From assembly GCA_036397065.1 (NCBI GenBank), contig DASWJP010000009.1:1-15101 (forward strand): DNA of 15,101 nucleotides, written 5' to 3'. Below the pieces are notes generated by a model. It was not told where the DNA came from. It searched no databases and saw only the letters and a list, made by a program, of their open reading frames with translations. The translations under genes and the position numbers were made by a program. This DNA comes from JAJFGI01 sp036397065. GTDB taxonomy: Bacteria; Pseudomonadota; Alphaproteobacteria; Kiloniellales; J153. Of the stretch, positions 7,189 through 14,363 are shown in pieces. Every line of letters begins with the position of its first letter. Position 1 is the first letter of the stretch.

Positions 7189-8148
7189 TCAACCACCTTT
7201 TCTCCGTTGCAACATCGCCCGCAGGCCGAGGAAGGCGAGATCGTCGTAGACAATGACACGGGTCGGAATGGCCGAAAGATAAGCACTAAATCGGCCCTTG
7301 CCCTCAAAGCGGGAGCGGAACGCCGACGCCGCCAGGTAATTGACAAATCGTGGCACGATTCCACCGGCAATATAGACACCGCCGCGGGCGCCCAGGGTCA
7401 AGGCCAGATTGCTCGCCATGGTTCCCAACATGGCGCAAAAGGCCGCCAAGGCCGCAACACAGGATGGGCTGGTCCCGGCCAAGGCATGCTCGGCGATCGC
7501 ATCGGGGGTGTGTGCTCCGGCCGCCTGACCGTCCAGGACCGCAATGGCCTGCACGAGATTGACCAACCCGTCACCAGAAAGCACCCGTTCGGCGGAGACA
7601 TGGCCGAAGCGGGTTCGCAGATGCGCCAGGATTGCGCTCTCGCGCGCATCCGCCGGTGCCATGGTGACGTGACCGCCCTCGGTGACCAGCACGTGCGGTC
7701 CACTAGGCCCAGGGATCATACCGGCCACGCCCAGGCCCGTACCCGGCCCCAGGATGGCGACAGGGGCGCCACGCTGGGCGCGGCCACCACCAACGGTCAT
7801 CGTATGCGCCGCTGTCAGATGCGGTACCGCCCATGCGACCGCGGCGAAATCATTGACCAGCGTCACATCTCGCAGCCGGAACGCATCCCGCAGGGCGCCG
7901 GCGGATATGCGCCACGGGCTATTGGTCAGGCGGACCATACCGCCGGAGATCGGCCCCGCCGCCGCCACAGCCATGCGCAGCGGCAGCGGTACACCGCGCA
8001 GCCTCGCGAGGTAGTCGGCCATGGCGGCATCGACGTTGGGAAAATCGGCGACCCGGACTCGCCGGCGCGCGGTAATCCGGCCATCGCGCAACAGGGCGAA
8101 GCGCGCATTGGTGCCGCCAATGTCCGCCAGAATGGCCGCGCCGCGCAT
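7189..8148 (-). CDS. glk: glucokinase
   Basis: This is a cytoplasmic ATP-dependent glucokinase making glucose-6-phosphate. With the start at 8148 it has 319 residues, normal for the bacterial Glk family. The N-terminal phosphate loop ADIGGTNARFALL (8-20) is present, followed by AGPISGGMVRLTNSPW (64-79). The catalytic aspartate is D100 in LVNDFAAVAWA. Further motifs are ILGPGTGLGVAG (132-143), VTEGGHVTMAP (155-165), ERVLSGDGLVNL (187-198) and GGVYIAGGI (256-264). It lacks the CXCGXXGC zinc motif of ROK kinases, so it belongs to the classical Glk group. The start is set by AGGAGGA, five bases upstream. It is the last gene of the trehalose operon, ten bases after the otsA stop codon. Context suggests it re-phosphorylates glucose released by the GH15 enzyme. 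Confidence 0.93.
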   Translation of the reverse strand: MRGAAILADIGGTNARFALLRDGRITARRRVRVADFPNVDAAMADYLARLRGVPLPLRMAVAAAGPISGGMVRLTNSPWRISAGALRDAFRLRDVTLVNDFAAVAWAVPHLTAAHTMTVGGGRAQRGAPVAILGPGTGLGVAGMIPGPSGPHVLVTEGGHVTMAPADARESAILAHLRTRFGHVSAERVLSGDGLVNLVQAIAVLDGQAAGAHTPDAIAEHALAGTSPSCVAALAAFCAMLGTMASNLALTLGARGGVYIAGGIVPRFVNYLAASAFRSRFEGKGRFSAYLSAIPTRVIVYDDLAFLGLRAMLQRRKGG

Positions 8149-8153
8149 CCCTG

Positions 8154-8161
8154 TCCTCCTA
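8154..8161 (-). promoter_or_regulatory. glk Shine-Dalgarno fused to the otsA stop codon
   Basis: On the - strand TAGGAGGA contains the otsA stop (TAG, 8159-8161) and an ideal AGGAGGA ribosome-binding site five bases before the glk ATG at 8148. It selects that ATG over the longer start at 8175, and terminating otsA ribosomes should feed glk initiation. Confidence 0.75.
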
Positions 8162-9550
8162 CGCCGCAGTGACAACCGGTACCGATTCCAACGCTTCCGT
8201 GAAGGACTGCTGCCAGGCGGTCACGTCGTATTGCTGCAGCCATTTGAACATGGCCAACCAGCGCTCGTACCGTTCTTCTTTCGGCATGATCAATGCCCGC
8301 CGCATGGCGTCCGCCACACTCTCTATATCGTAGGGGTTGACGATCAAGGCATTCGTCAACTCCTCCGCCGCGCCGGCGAAGCGCGAGAGAATCAAGACAC
8401 CCGGATCCTCGGAATTCTGTGCGGCGACATATTCCTTGGCTACCAGGTTCATGCCATCGCGCAGAGGTGTGACCAGTCCAACCCGGCTGAGCCGAAAGAA
8501 TCCGGCCAGAGTGCGTTGGGAGAATCCCTTGTTCAGATATCGAATAGGCACCCAATCGTAATCGGCATAGGCACCATTCACATGCCCGATAATGCCTTCC
8601 AGTTGCTGGCGAATCTCCACGTATTCAGGCACCTCGGCGCGTGACGGCGGGGCAATCTGCATGGTCGTCACATGGCCGCGCAAGTCCGGGTGCGCCTTGA
8701 ACATGTGATCCACCGCCTCCATTCGGGCAACCAGGCCCTTGGAATAGTCGAGGCGGTCAACGCCGATCACCAGCTTGCGCCCCTGCAGGCTGTCACCGAG
8801 GCGCCGGTTCTGCCGCGAGGTTTCCGCTTGCACCGCATCGCGGGCGACGGTGTCCGTATCGATGCTGATAGGAAAAGCGGCGGCGCGCAGAATCCGGCCA
8901 AAGACATCGATCGTGCCATCTTCGTGCACGTCGCCGCCAGCCTCCAGCTCGATGTATTCACCGAAAGCGCGCAAGTCACGGTTGGTCTGAAAGCCGATCA
9001 GATCATAGGCGCACAAGGCGCGAACGATGCTTCGGTGATTCGGCAACGCTAGTAGAATTTCCAACGCCGGCCAGGGAATATGCAGGAAGAACCCCAGCCG
9101 CTGCTGGCAGCCAAGGGCGCGCAGTTGCTCGCCCATGGGTATAAAGTGATAGTCGTGCACCCATATACGGTCATCGGGCAGTAACAAAGGTTGCAGCCTG
9201 CTGGCGAAGAGATGATTGACGCGTTGATAGCCAGCCAGATTGCGGCGCGAGAATTCTGTCAGATCCAGGCGATAATGAAACAAGGGCCATAAGGTCTGAT
9301 TGGCATAGCCATTATAGTATTCTTCATGGTCGCGCCGCGACAAATCCACGAGAGCATGGGTTGTACGCCCAACCTCAAAGACATCAGGCGGTCCAGGCTC
9401 ATGGTCAAAGACACGCCCGCTCCATCCAAACCAAACGCCGCCACGCTCGCGCATCGCCGCCTTGATGGCGACAGCCAAGCCTCCCTCGCTACCCGATTTT
9501 CTGGTTTTCGCCGGGGCTACCCGGTTGGATACGACGACCAGACGGTTCAA
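8159..9550 (-). CDS. otsA: alpha,alpha-trehalose-phosphate synthase (UDP-forming)
   Basis: This GT20 enzyme joins UDP-glucose and glucose-6-phosphate into trehalose-6-phosphate in the cytoplasm. It has 463 residues from the TTG start, the usual size. Family hallmarks run in order: LVVVSNRVAP (4-13), SEGGLAVAI (21-29), WFGWSG (40-45), LWPLFHYR (87-94), IWVHDYHFIPMGEQLR (129-144), FFLHIPWPALEIL (154-166), IGFQTNRDLRAF (185-196), VIGVDRLDYSKGL (261-273) and LVTPLRDGMNLVAKEYVAAQ (359-378). The acceptor and UDP-sugar binding Arg/Lys of VDRLDYSKGL (R266, K271) are present. The TTG at 9548-9550 is chosen because the homologous N-terminus begins there, an excellent GGGAGGAAG precedes it, and it overlaps the GH15 stop as TTGA. 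A longer frame to 9634 adds 28 residues unlike the family. Confidence 0.95.
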   Translation of the reverse strand: MNRLVVVSNRVAPAKTRKSGSEGGLAVAIKAAMRERGGVWFGWSGRVFDHEPGPPDVFEVGRTTHALVDLSRRDHEEYYNGYANQTLWPLFHYRLDLTEFSRRNLAGYQRVNHLFASRLQPLLLPDDRIWVHDYHFIPMGEQLRALGCQQRLGFFLHIPWPALEILLALPNHRSIVRALCAYDLIGFQTNRDLRAFGEYIELEAGGDVHEDGTIDVFGRILRAAAFPISIDTDTVARDAVQAETSRQNRRLGDSLQGRKLVIGVDRLDYSKGLVARMEAVDHMFKAHPDLRGHVTTMQIAPPSRAEVPEYVEIRQQLEGIIGHVNGAYADYDWVPIRYLNKGFSQRTLAGFFRLSRVGLVTPLRDGMNLVAKEYVAAQNSEDPGVLILSRFAGAAEELTNALIVNPYDIESVADAMRRALIMPKEERYERWLAMFKWLQQYDVTAWQQSFTEALESVPVVTAA

Positions 9551-11340
9551 AACGCTTCCTCCCAGGATTTCGACAAACGCATCGCCGAGTTGATCAGTCC
9601 GACCATCGAATAGGTCTGCGGGAAATTGCCCCACAATTCGCCCGTAGCCGGATCCAGATCTTCCGACAGCAATCCGTGTGAGTTGCGCGCGCGCAGCATA
9701 TTTTCAAACAGCTCACGTGCCTCTTCGCGGCGGCCGACCGCGACCAGCGCATCGATGTACCAGAACGTGCATACGATGAACGATGTTTCCGGTGTGCCGA
9801 AATCATCTGGCGCCTCATAACGAAACAAATGCGGCCCGCGGCGCAAACGCTCCTCGATCTTGCGTAACGTGCCAAGGAAGCGCGGATCCAAGGCAGGCAG
9901 AAAGCCGAGATCCGCCATCTGTAACAGGCTGGCATCGAGATGCTCGCCGCCGAAGCTTTCGACGAAGCTGTCGAGATCGGCATTCCAGGCTTGTTCCAAT
10001 ACGGCCGCCCGAATCATTTCCGCATGGCCACGCCAATAGGAGTCCCGCTCGGGCAAGTGCAATTGCTGCGCGATCTTGGCCAGCCGATCGCACCCCGCCC
10101 AGCACATCATGCTGGAATAGGTGTGCACGCGCTCTCGCGTGCGCAGTTCCCACAGGCCCGCATCCGGCTGGTTCCAACGCCGCACCGCTTGATCGCCCAG
10201 GGATTCCAACCGCTCGAACAGGCTCACATCGCCGCGCCGAGACAGGCGTTGATCGAAGAAGGCCTGGGTACACGCCAAAATGACGCTGCCGTAACCGTCG
10301 TTCTGAACCTGGCTGTAGGCTTGATTGCCCGCGCGCACCGGGGCCATCCCGCGATATCCGGCAAGGTTGGCAACGGTCCGCTCGGCGATCGTGCTCTCCT
10401 GGGTAATGCCATAGACCGGCTGTAAATAGCCGCCCTCGGCACCAGCTACCAGATTAGTGATATAGCCGAGATATCCTTCCATGGTACGGGTAACGCCAAG
10501 CCGGTTTAGGACGTGAACGACGAAATAGGAATCGCGCAGCCAACAGAATCGATAATCCCAATTGCGGTTTGACCCGGGGGCTTCAGGTACCGACGTGGTC
10601 AGCGCCGCAATGATGGCACCGCTTTCCTCGAAGCTGGATAGTTTCAGAGTAATGGCGGCGCGGATCACCGCCTCCTGCCATTCGACCGGCAGAGCCAGAT
10701 AACGGCACCATTCGCGCCAATAATCATCGGTCTGCTCGTGGAATTCGCCGCCCATGCGCTCCGGCGGCTGGGTCAGGCTTTCGTCGGGTCCGAGAATCAA
10801 GGTGACGGGTGTCTCGAGAACAAACGGCACCTCGTCCATGATATAGCTGATGGGCGCATTGGTGGTCAGGCGCAGGGTGTTGTCCGGTAAGACATAGCGG
10901 ATATGGTTGGAGCCGCGCGTTCTCTCCGGCTGCTGCGCTCCGTATGAAAACGTCGGGCGCAGGCGGATGCGAATGCGCGGCTTGCCTGCGACCGGGCGGA
11001 TCTGCCGCACTATAGTCATCGGTCGGAAGACACGGCCGAATTGCTTGAAGCGGGGAGCGAAGTCGGTGATCTCGATCGCCCCGCCCTTCACATCGCATAG
11101 GGTGGTAACCAATACGGCTGAGTTGCGCCGATAGCTTTGCTCCGACCAGGCAAAGTCGAGCAACTCCACATTGTAGAAACCTTTCCCGTCCGCGCCCTCG
11201 CCGGCACTACCGTTGAGCAGCGAGCAGAACACCGGGTCGCCGTCGAAGCGCGGTAAGCAGAGCCACACTACCCGGGCTTGCGAATCGAGCAATGCGGCGA
11301 TGTTGCAGTTGCCGATCATGGCCAAATTCAGATCGCTCAT
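9547..11340 (-). CDS. glycoside hydrolase family 15 protein (glucoamylase/trehalase-like)
   Basis: This is an inverting alpha-glucosidase of family GH15, predicted cytoplasmic because no signal peptide is seen. It has 597 residues. The N-terminal beta-sandwich domain starts with IGNCNIAALLDSQARVVWLC (9-28) and LPRFDGDPVFCSLL (29-42). The (alpha/alpha)6 catalytic barrel includes NRNWDYRFCWLRDSYFVV (258-275), EGGYLQPVYGI (302-312), LWELRTRERVHTYSSMMCWA (396-415) and LLSEDLDPATGELWGNFPQT (557-576). Likely catalytic acid and base are E398 and E560, inferred from family pattern. The start is MSDL with GGAGGG five bases upstream; its ATG overlaps the otsB stop as ATGA. Bacterial GH15 members next to ots genes include mycobacterial-type trehalases, so trehalose is a reasonable substrate here, but glucoamylase or isomaltase activity on other alpha-glucans cannot be excluded. 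Confidence 0.9.
   Translation of the reverse strand: MSDLNLAMIGNCNIAALLDSQARVVWLCLPRFDGDPVFCSLLNGSAGEGADGKGFYNVELLDFAWSEQSYRRNSAVLVTTLCDVKGGAIEITDFAPRFKQFGRVFRPMTIVRQIRPVAGKPRIRIRLRPTFSYGAQQPERTRGSNHIRYVLPDNTLRLTTNAPISYIMDEVPFVLETPVTLILGPDESLTQPPERMGGEFHEQTDDYWREWCRYLALPVEWQEAVIRAAITLKLSSFEESGAIIAALTTSVPEAPGSNRNWDYRFCWLRDSYFVVHVLNRLGVTRTMEGYLGYITNLVAGAEGGYLQPVYGITQESTIAERTVANLAGYRGMAPVRAGNQAYSQVQNDGYGSVILACTQAFFDQRLSRRGDVSLFERLESLGDQAVRRWNQPDAGLWELRTRERVHTYSSMMCWAGCDRLAKIAQQLHLPERDSYWRGHAEMIRAAVLEQAWNADLDSFVESFGGEHLDASLLQMADLGFLPALDPRFLGTLRKIEERLRRGPHLFRYEAPDDFGTPETSFIVCTFWYIDALVAVGRREEARELFENMLRARNSHGLLSEDLDPATGELWGNFPQTYSMVGLINSAMRLSKSWEEAF
9555..9563 (-). promoter_or_regulatory. Shine-Dalgarno supporting the otsA TTG start
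   Basis: GGGAGGAAG on the - strand, four bases upstream of TTG 9550-9548. It lies inside the 3' end of the GH15 gene and decides the non-ATG start. Confidence 0.7.
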
Positions 11341-12158
11341 CCCAGCCCTCCAGCCGGTAGTGCCTTGAGCATGCCCGGCAGCGCCTCCAGCCAATCCACC
11401 ACCGCCGCCACATCGGCAAGGTGGTAGGTTGCCGCGCTCGGTTCGGCCGGTGCTCCGACACGCACCGAATAGCCGCCCAAACCGTTGACCATGGCAAAGC
11501 CATCCTCGTCGGTGACATCGTCGCCGACGAATACCGGCCGCCGACCTGCAAACGGCGCCTCGCCCATGAACGCCGCGATAGCGGTGCCCTTGTCGGCCAA
11601 GGGCGAGACGATCTCCAGCATCATCTTTCCCTCCAAAACCCGGATCCCGTCGGCCCGTCTCTCGATGAGTCCAGCCACCAGCCGCCGCGCCGCCATTGCC
11701 GCCTCCGGCGCTTGGCGGAAATGCAACACCACCGCAGATCCCTTATCCTCCAACAGCACCCCTGCATGCGCGGCTTCAAATACGGCAAAGGCCGCCCGCA
11801 CATCATCCAACCCGGCCACCACGCCGACTCGGTGCACGGTTCCGGCCGCGTCGCGTCGCTCCAACCCATGCACCCCGGCCGCGGGCAGTAGCAATGGCGC
11901 GAATAATTGATCCAGAGTGGCGATGGTCCGGCCGCTAATCAGGGCCACAGCCCCTCCAAACGCCGGCAAGACGCGGCGCAAGGCTTGGCGCAGGCGCGTG
12001 CTCACCACCACCGCATCCGGCGTGGCGGCGATGGGCAGCAGCGTGCCGTCCACATCCAGAAACAGGGCCCATTCCGGCGCCACCTGGACAGGCGGGCTGC
12101 TATTCGGTTCACGCGGCTTGAAAAGAATGTCGCCGATCCTGTTCGCTGCTTCGACCAT
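11337..12158 (-). CDS. otsB: trehalose-6-phosphate phosphatase
   Basis: This HAD-superfamily phosphatase removes phosphate from trehalose-6-phosphate to give trehalose. It has 273 residues, typical for OtsB. HAD motif I is LFLDVDGTLLP with nucleophile D35 and acid D37. Motif II lies in ALISGRT (73-78). GVHGLERR (95-102) is the OtsB cap signature. Motif III is the lysine K190 in PLADKGTAI, and motif IV is FVGDDVTDEDGF (210-221). Small-molecule specificity comes from the cap between motifs II and III. It is the first gene of the leftward operon, and the promoter should lie in 12159-12400. The Shine-Dalgarno is weak (GAGG about 12 bases from the ATG). Its stop overlaps the GH15 start by four bases. 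Confidence 0.94.
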   Translation of the reverse strand: MVEAANRIGDILFKPREPNSSPPVQVAPEWALFLDVDGTLLPIAATPDAVVVSTRLRQALRRVLPAFGGAVALISGRTIATLDQLFAPLLLPAAGVHGLERRDAAGTVHRVGVVAGLDDVRAAFAVFEAAHAGVLLEDKGSAVVLHFRQAPEAAMAARRLVAGLIERRADGIRVLEGKMMLEIVSPLADKGTAIAAFMGEAPFAGRRPVFVGDDVTDEDGFAMVNGLGGYSVRVGAPAEPSAATYHLADVAAVVDWLEALPGMLKALPAGGLG

Positions 12159-12400
12159 AACTTAACCCGGCCTCGCCGGTGCCGTACCTGGAACTCCGCG
12201 ATGCGGCGATTCGGAACGGCGGCCCAGTATACGATTCGTGGCAGGGCTGACCACCCACCGGGAGCCGGCGCTCCGCCGGCCCGCCGATATCCTTGTCTTT
12301 TCCCCGCCATTCCGGCGAAATGCCACGTCCCAGGCCACCACCACAGTTTCCATGAGCCATGCCCACCCCACCTCGCGCGACCCGACCCCAAGCCACGCCT
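12159..12400. promoter_or_regulatory. divergent intergenic region between the ots operon and bluB
   Basis: This 242-base gap must hold the promoters of both divergent units. On the - strand TATACT (12231-12226) is a good -10 hexamer about 70 bases before otsB, but no good -35 lies 16-18 bases from it. A perfect 7-bp GC hairpin, GCCGGCG-CTC-CGCCGGC, sits at 12264-12280. I looked for a cobalamin riboswitch ahead of bluB and saw only a loose GCCAC string, not the conserved B12 box. I also saw no clean general-stress-sigma (GGAAC...CGTT) promoter for otsB. Confidence 0.35.
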
Positions 12401-13039
12401 ATGTCCCGCCCCGATTTCGATCCGGCGTTCCGGGACCGGCTGCGTGAGCTGTTTCGCTGGCGCCGCGATGTGCGCCGGTTCCGCACCGACCCGGTGGCCC
12501 CTGCCCTAATCGATGCGCTGTTGGCCGATGCGGCCCTGGCCCCCTCGGTCGGCTATAGCCAGCCCTGGCGTTTTGTCAGCGTCGAGGCGGTGGCGAGGCG
12601 CCAGGCCGTGGTGGAGAATTACCGCCGCTGCAACCAGCAGGCGCTCGGCGCCTATGAAGGCGAGCGGGCGAAACTGTATGCCGGCCTGAAGCTGGCGGGC
12701 CTGGTGGAAGCCCCGGTGCATCTGGCGGCGTTTTGCGACGAGGGCACGGCGACCGGCCATGGCCTGGGCCGCCAGACCATGCCCGAGACCCTGCGCTATT
12801 CGGTGGTCATGGCCGTCCACACCCTGTGGCTGACGGCGCGAGCGCAGGGCCTGGGGGTCGGCTGGGTCTCGATCCTGGATCCGGACGCGGTGCGGCAGAC
12901 GCTGGATGTGCAGGCGGACTGGTCCTTGGTCGCCTATCTGTGCATCGGCTATCCGGAAACCGAGCAGGCGGAACCGGAACTGGCCCGGGCCGGCTGGGAA
13001 CAGCGCCAAGATCCCGCGGCAGCCATCCTGCGGCGGTGA
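12401..13039 (+). CDS. bluB: 5,6-dimethylbenzimidazole synthase
   Basis: BluB cleaves reduced flavin mononucleotide with oxygen to make 5,6-dimethylbenzimidazole, the lower ligand of vitamin B12. The protein is of the nitroreductase fold and has 212 residues from the ATG at 12401. Strong BluB signatures are LFRWRRDVRRFR (17-28), APSVGYSQPWRFV (47-59), AAFCDEGTATGHGLGRQTMP (109-128), YSVVMAVHTLWLTARAQGLG (133-152) and VGWVSILDP (153-161), then LVAYLCIGYPE (176-186). These separate it from ordinary nitroreductases. An in-frame ATG at 12359 would add 14 residues rich in Pro and Thr; the family usually starts as chosen here. No clear Shine-Dalgarno serves either start. No other cobalamin gene is in the window. 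It converges on the flagellar-like gene with a 30-base gap. Confidence 0.93.
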   Translation: MSRPDFDPAFRDRLRELFRWRRDVRRFRTDPVAPALIDALLADAALAPSVGYSQPWRFVSVEAVARRQAVVENYRRCNQQALGAYEGERAKLYAGLKLAGLVEAPVHLAAFCDEGTATGHGLGRQTMPETLRYSVVMAVHTLWLTARAQGLGVGWVSILDPDAVRQTLDVQADWSLVAYLCIGYPETEQAEPELARAGWEQRQDPAAAILRR

Positions 13040-13069
13040 TCAGGGGTCGGATCTAGCCGGGAAATCGTC

Positions 13070-13468
13070 TTACGTGAAGGCGTCGAGCAACGAGCCGAGC
13101 ATGCGATCCTGCGCCTTGATGGTCGCGACGTTGGCCTGATAGGCGCGCACGGCCTCGATCTGATTGACCACTTCGCGCTCCAGCGACACATTCGGCCGCG
13201 GCACCTCGCCGTTCGCATCGGCATTCGGGTCGTCCGGCTCGTAGGACTGATAGGACGGCGGATCGACCGCCACCGCCTGCACCCTGACCCCGCCCCCCGC
13301 CACCGAGGTCTGCGCCGCCTGCTTCGGCTCATAGGCGCCGGTCCCGGCGTTGCTGCCATCCGCCTTCAGTCCGACGCTGCGGATATTGGCCACATTGTCG
13401 GCGGATATGGCCAGGCGCTTGCTCTGCGCCGCCAGACCGGATGAGGCAATGCTGAAGACCGAGGTCAT
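13070..13468 (-). CDS. orphan FlgC-like flagellar basal-body rod protein
   Basis: This 132-residue protein matches the rod/hook protein architecture. The N-terminal flg_bb_rod segment is SIASSGLAAQSKRLAISADN (6-25) continuing VANIRS (26-31). The C-terminal helix is NVSLEREVVNQIEAVRAYQA (93-112) then NVATIKAQDRMLGSLLDAF. The length and the short middle region resemble FlgC (proximal rod), and the C-terminal D/N-V-x-L-E-x-E-x-V-x-x-I motif is classic. The middle (65-92) is Pro/Asp-rich and atypical. No flagellar neighbour is visible, whereas true flgC normally sits in flgB-flgC-fliE, so this may be a paralogue. The start is ATG 13468 with GGAGG four bases upstream; an open frame to 13735 upstream has no family resemblance. 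Confidence 0.8.
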   Translation of the reverse strand: MTSVFSIASSGLAAQSKRLAISADNVANIRSVGLKADGSNAGTGAYEPKQAAQTSVAGGGVRVQAVAVDPPSYQSYEPDDPNADANGEVPRPNVSLEREVVNQIEAVRAYQANVATIKAQDRMLGSLLDAFT

Positions 13469-13719
13469 GCGTCCTCCACGGAGGGACAGGGGTTCGGGAT
13501 AATACCCGACTAACGATTCAACATGCAAATACCTGTTTTTTATATGCTTTTTATGCAAATGCTGGGCAATCCGCCATCTGAGGCCCGGCCCGGGTCCGGC
13601 CATGCACTGAAGGCATGACCGGTTTGTATATATCGAACAGTTATATGTTGGATCATGATATATTGATTTGATATAGATATCCTTTGGATGCGGGAAATCA
13701 CCGGCAATAGGACGTGACC
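13469..13719. promoter_or_regulatory. AT-rich divergent region between the FlgC-like gene and padR
   Basis: This 251-base gap serves two divergent genes. Near the FlgC-like gene it has an inverted repeat, CGGG-ATAATA-CCCG (13495-13508), and two copies of ATGCAAAT (13523-13530 and 13553-13560), 30 bases apart. Near padR the stretch 13621-13680 is very AT-rich. A possible padR promoter is TTGGAT (13648-13653) with TATAGA (13672-13677), an 18-base spacer, each matching four of six consensus positions. Confidence 0.45.
13656..13675. repeat. direct repeat of TGATATA upstream of padR, possible operator
   Basis: TGATATA occurs at 13656-13662 and 13669-13675, a 13-base period. It overlaps the putative padR promoter and is next to the palindrome ATCATGAT (13652-13659). 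PadR proteins often bind AT-rich repeats in their own promoter, so this is a candidate autoregulatory site by inference. Confidence 0.35.
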
Positions 13720-14265
13720 ATGGACACCAAGACACTTTGCCTGGGCATCATCAGCCGCGGCGCCGCCAGCGGTTATGAGATCAAGAAAGCCTTCGAAGAA
13801 GGCGGCATGAACCACATTTATCACACCAGTTACGGGTCCATCTATCCGGCGCTGACGGCATTGACCCGCGAGGGTCTGGTGGACTGCGCGGAGATGGCGC
13901 AAGAAAAACGACCGGACAAGAAGGTCTATACAATCACCGCGGCGGGGCGCGCCGCATTGGAAAATGCGCTGTCGATGCCGCCCGCCGACGACAAGTTCCG
14001 CTCCGACTTTCTGTTCATCCTATTCTTCGCCCATTTCGTGCCACCGGCACGGATCGCCATGCTGATCGATCAGCGCATCGCATGGTACGAAAACTGCCTT
14101 GCCGACATGAACACTCCGGGTCACTGCCGCCACACGACGGCCGGCGAAACATTCGTTCACAACCTGGGCGTCGCGGTTTACAGCAGCGCCGCCGACTATC
14201 TGAAAACCAACCGTCAATTGTTGCTGGATCAGATATCCCATCCCGACCAGCAGGTGGCCGAATGA
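13720..14265 (+). CDS. PadR-family transcriptional regulator
   Basis: This 181-residue protein is a dimeric winged-helix repressor by family. The N-terminal PadR domain (about 5-75) shows LCLGIISRGAASGYEIKKAF (6-25), then HTSYGSIYPALTALTREGLV and the wing RPDKKVYTITAAGRAALENA. The C-terminal part (about 90-175) is helical, like the Vir_act_alpha_C dimerisation domain of longer PadR members. The start is ATG 13720 with AGGA eight bases upstream; an in-frame GTG two codons earlier is the alternative. Downstream lies an efflux adaptor on the same strand, and PadR proteins commonly control adjacent multidrug exporters in response to their ligands, so it probably regulates that system and itself. 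The effector is unknown. Confidence 0.92.
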   Translation: MDTKTLCLGIISRGAASGYEIKKAFEEGGMNHIYHTSYGSIYPALTALTREGLVDCAEMAQEKRPDKKVYTITAAGRAALENALSMPPADDKFRSDFLFILFFAHFVPPARIAMLIDQRIAWYENCLADMNTPGHCRHTTAGETFVHNLGVAVYSSAADYLKTNRQLLLDQISHPDQQVAE

Positions 14266-14363
14266 CACCGATCGCCATAGTGATCCGGGCACGTCAACCC
14301 GCCCGGCCCCGTAACACGTTGGGAATTTGCTGCGCCGTGCCGAGGAAGGATCTGGCCTCCTGA
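14262..14363 (+). CDS. possible 33-residue bridging ORF between padR and the efflux adaptor
   Basis: An ATG at 14262 overlaps the padR stop as ATGA and has AGGTGG just upstream. It reads MTPIAIVIRARQPARPRNTL and then GICCAVPRKDLAS, ending in a TGA at 14361-14363 that overlaps the adaptor start as TGATG. Both junctions are typical of translational coupling. The peptide is basic with a CC pair and resembles nothing I know. It may be a coupling leader rather than a functional protein, or chance. Confidence 0.3.
   Translation: MTPIAIVIRARQPARPRNTLGICCAVPRKDLAS

Noticed and set aside
7207..8172. 321-codon + strand ORF opposite glk
   Set aside because: Glucokinase motifs on the - strand explain the region; the + strand product is a low-information Arg/Gly/Gln-rich antisense translation.
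12189..12235. General-stress sigma (EcfG-type GGAAC-N16/17-CGTT) promoter for trehalose genes
   Set aside because: GGAAC occurs twice, but on the + strand, pointing away from otsB, and no CGTT lies at the right distance.
12264..12280. GC hairpin as an intrinsic terminator
   Set aside because: The T-rich stretch begins over ten bases later and no + strand gene ends upstream, so a terminator role has no support.
12159..12400. Cobalamin riboswitch upstream of bluB
   Set aside because: Only loose GCCAC and CCGGCG strings are visible; the conserved B12 box and the expected order of stems are absent on the + strand.
14082..14363. 93-codon + strand ORF overlapping padR
   Set aside because: Most of it lies within padR in another frame with no resemblance to known proteins; only the final 33 codons after the padR stop are worth separate mention.
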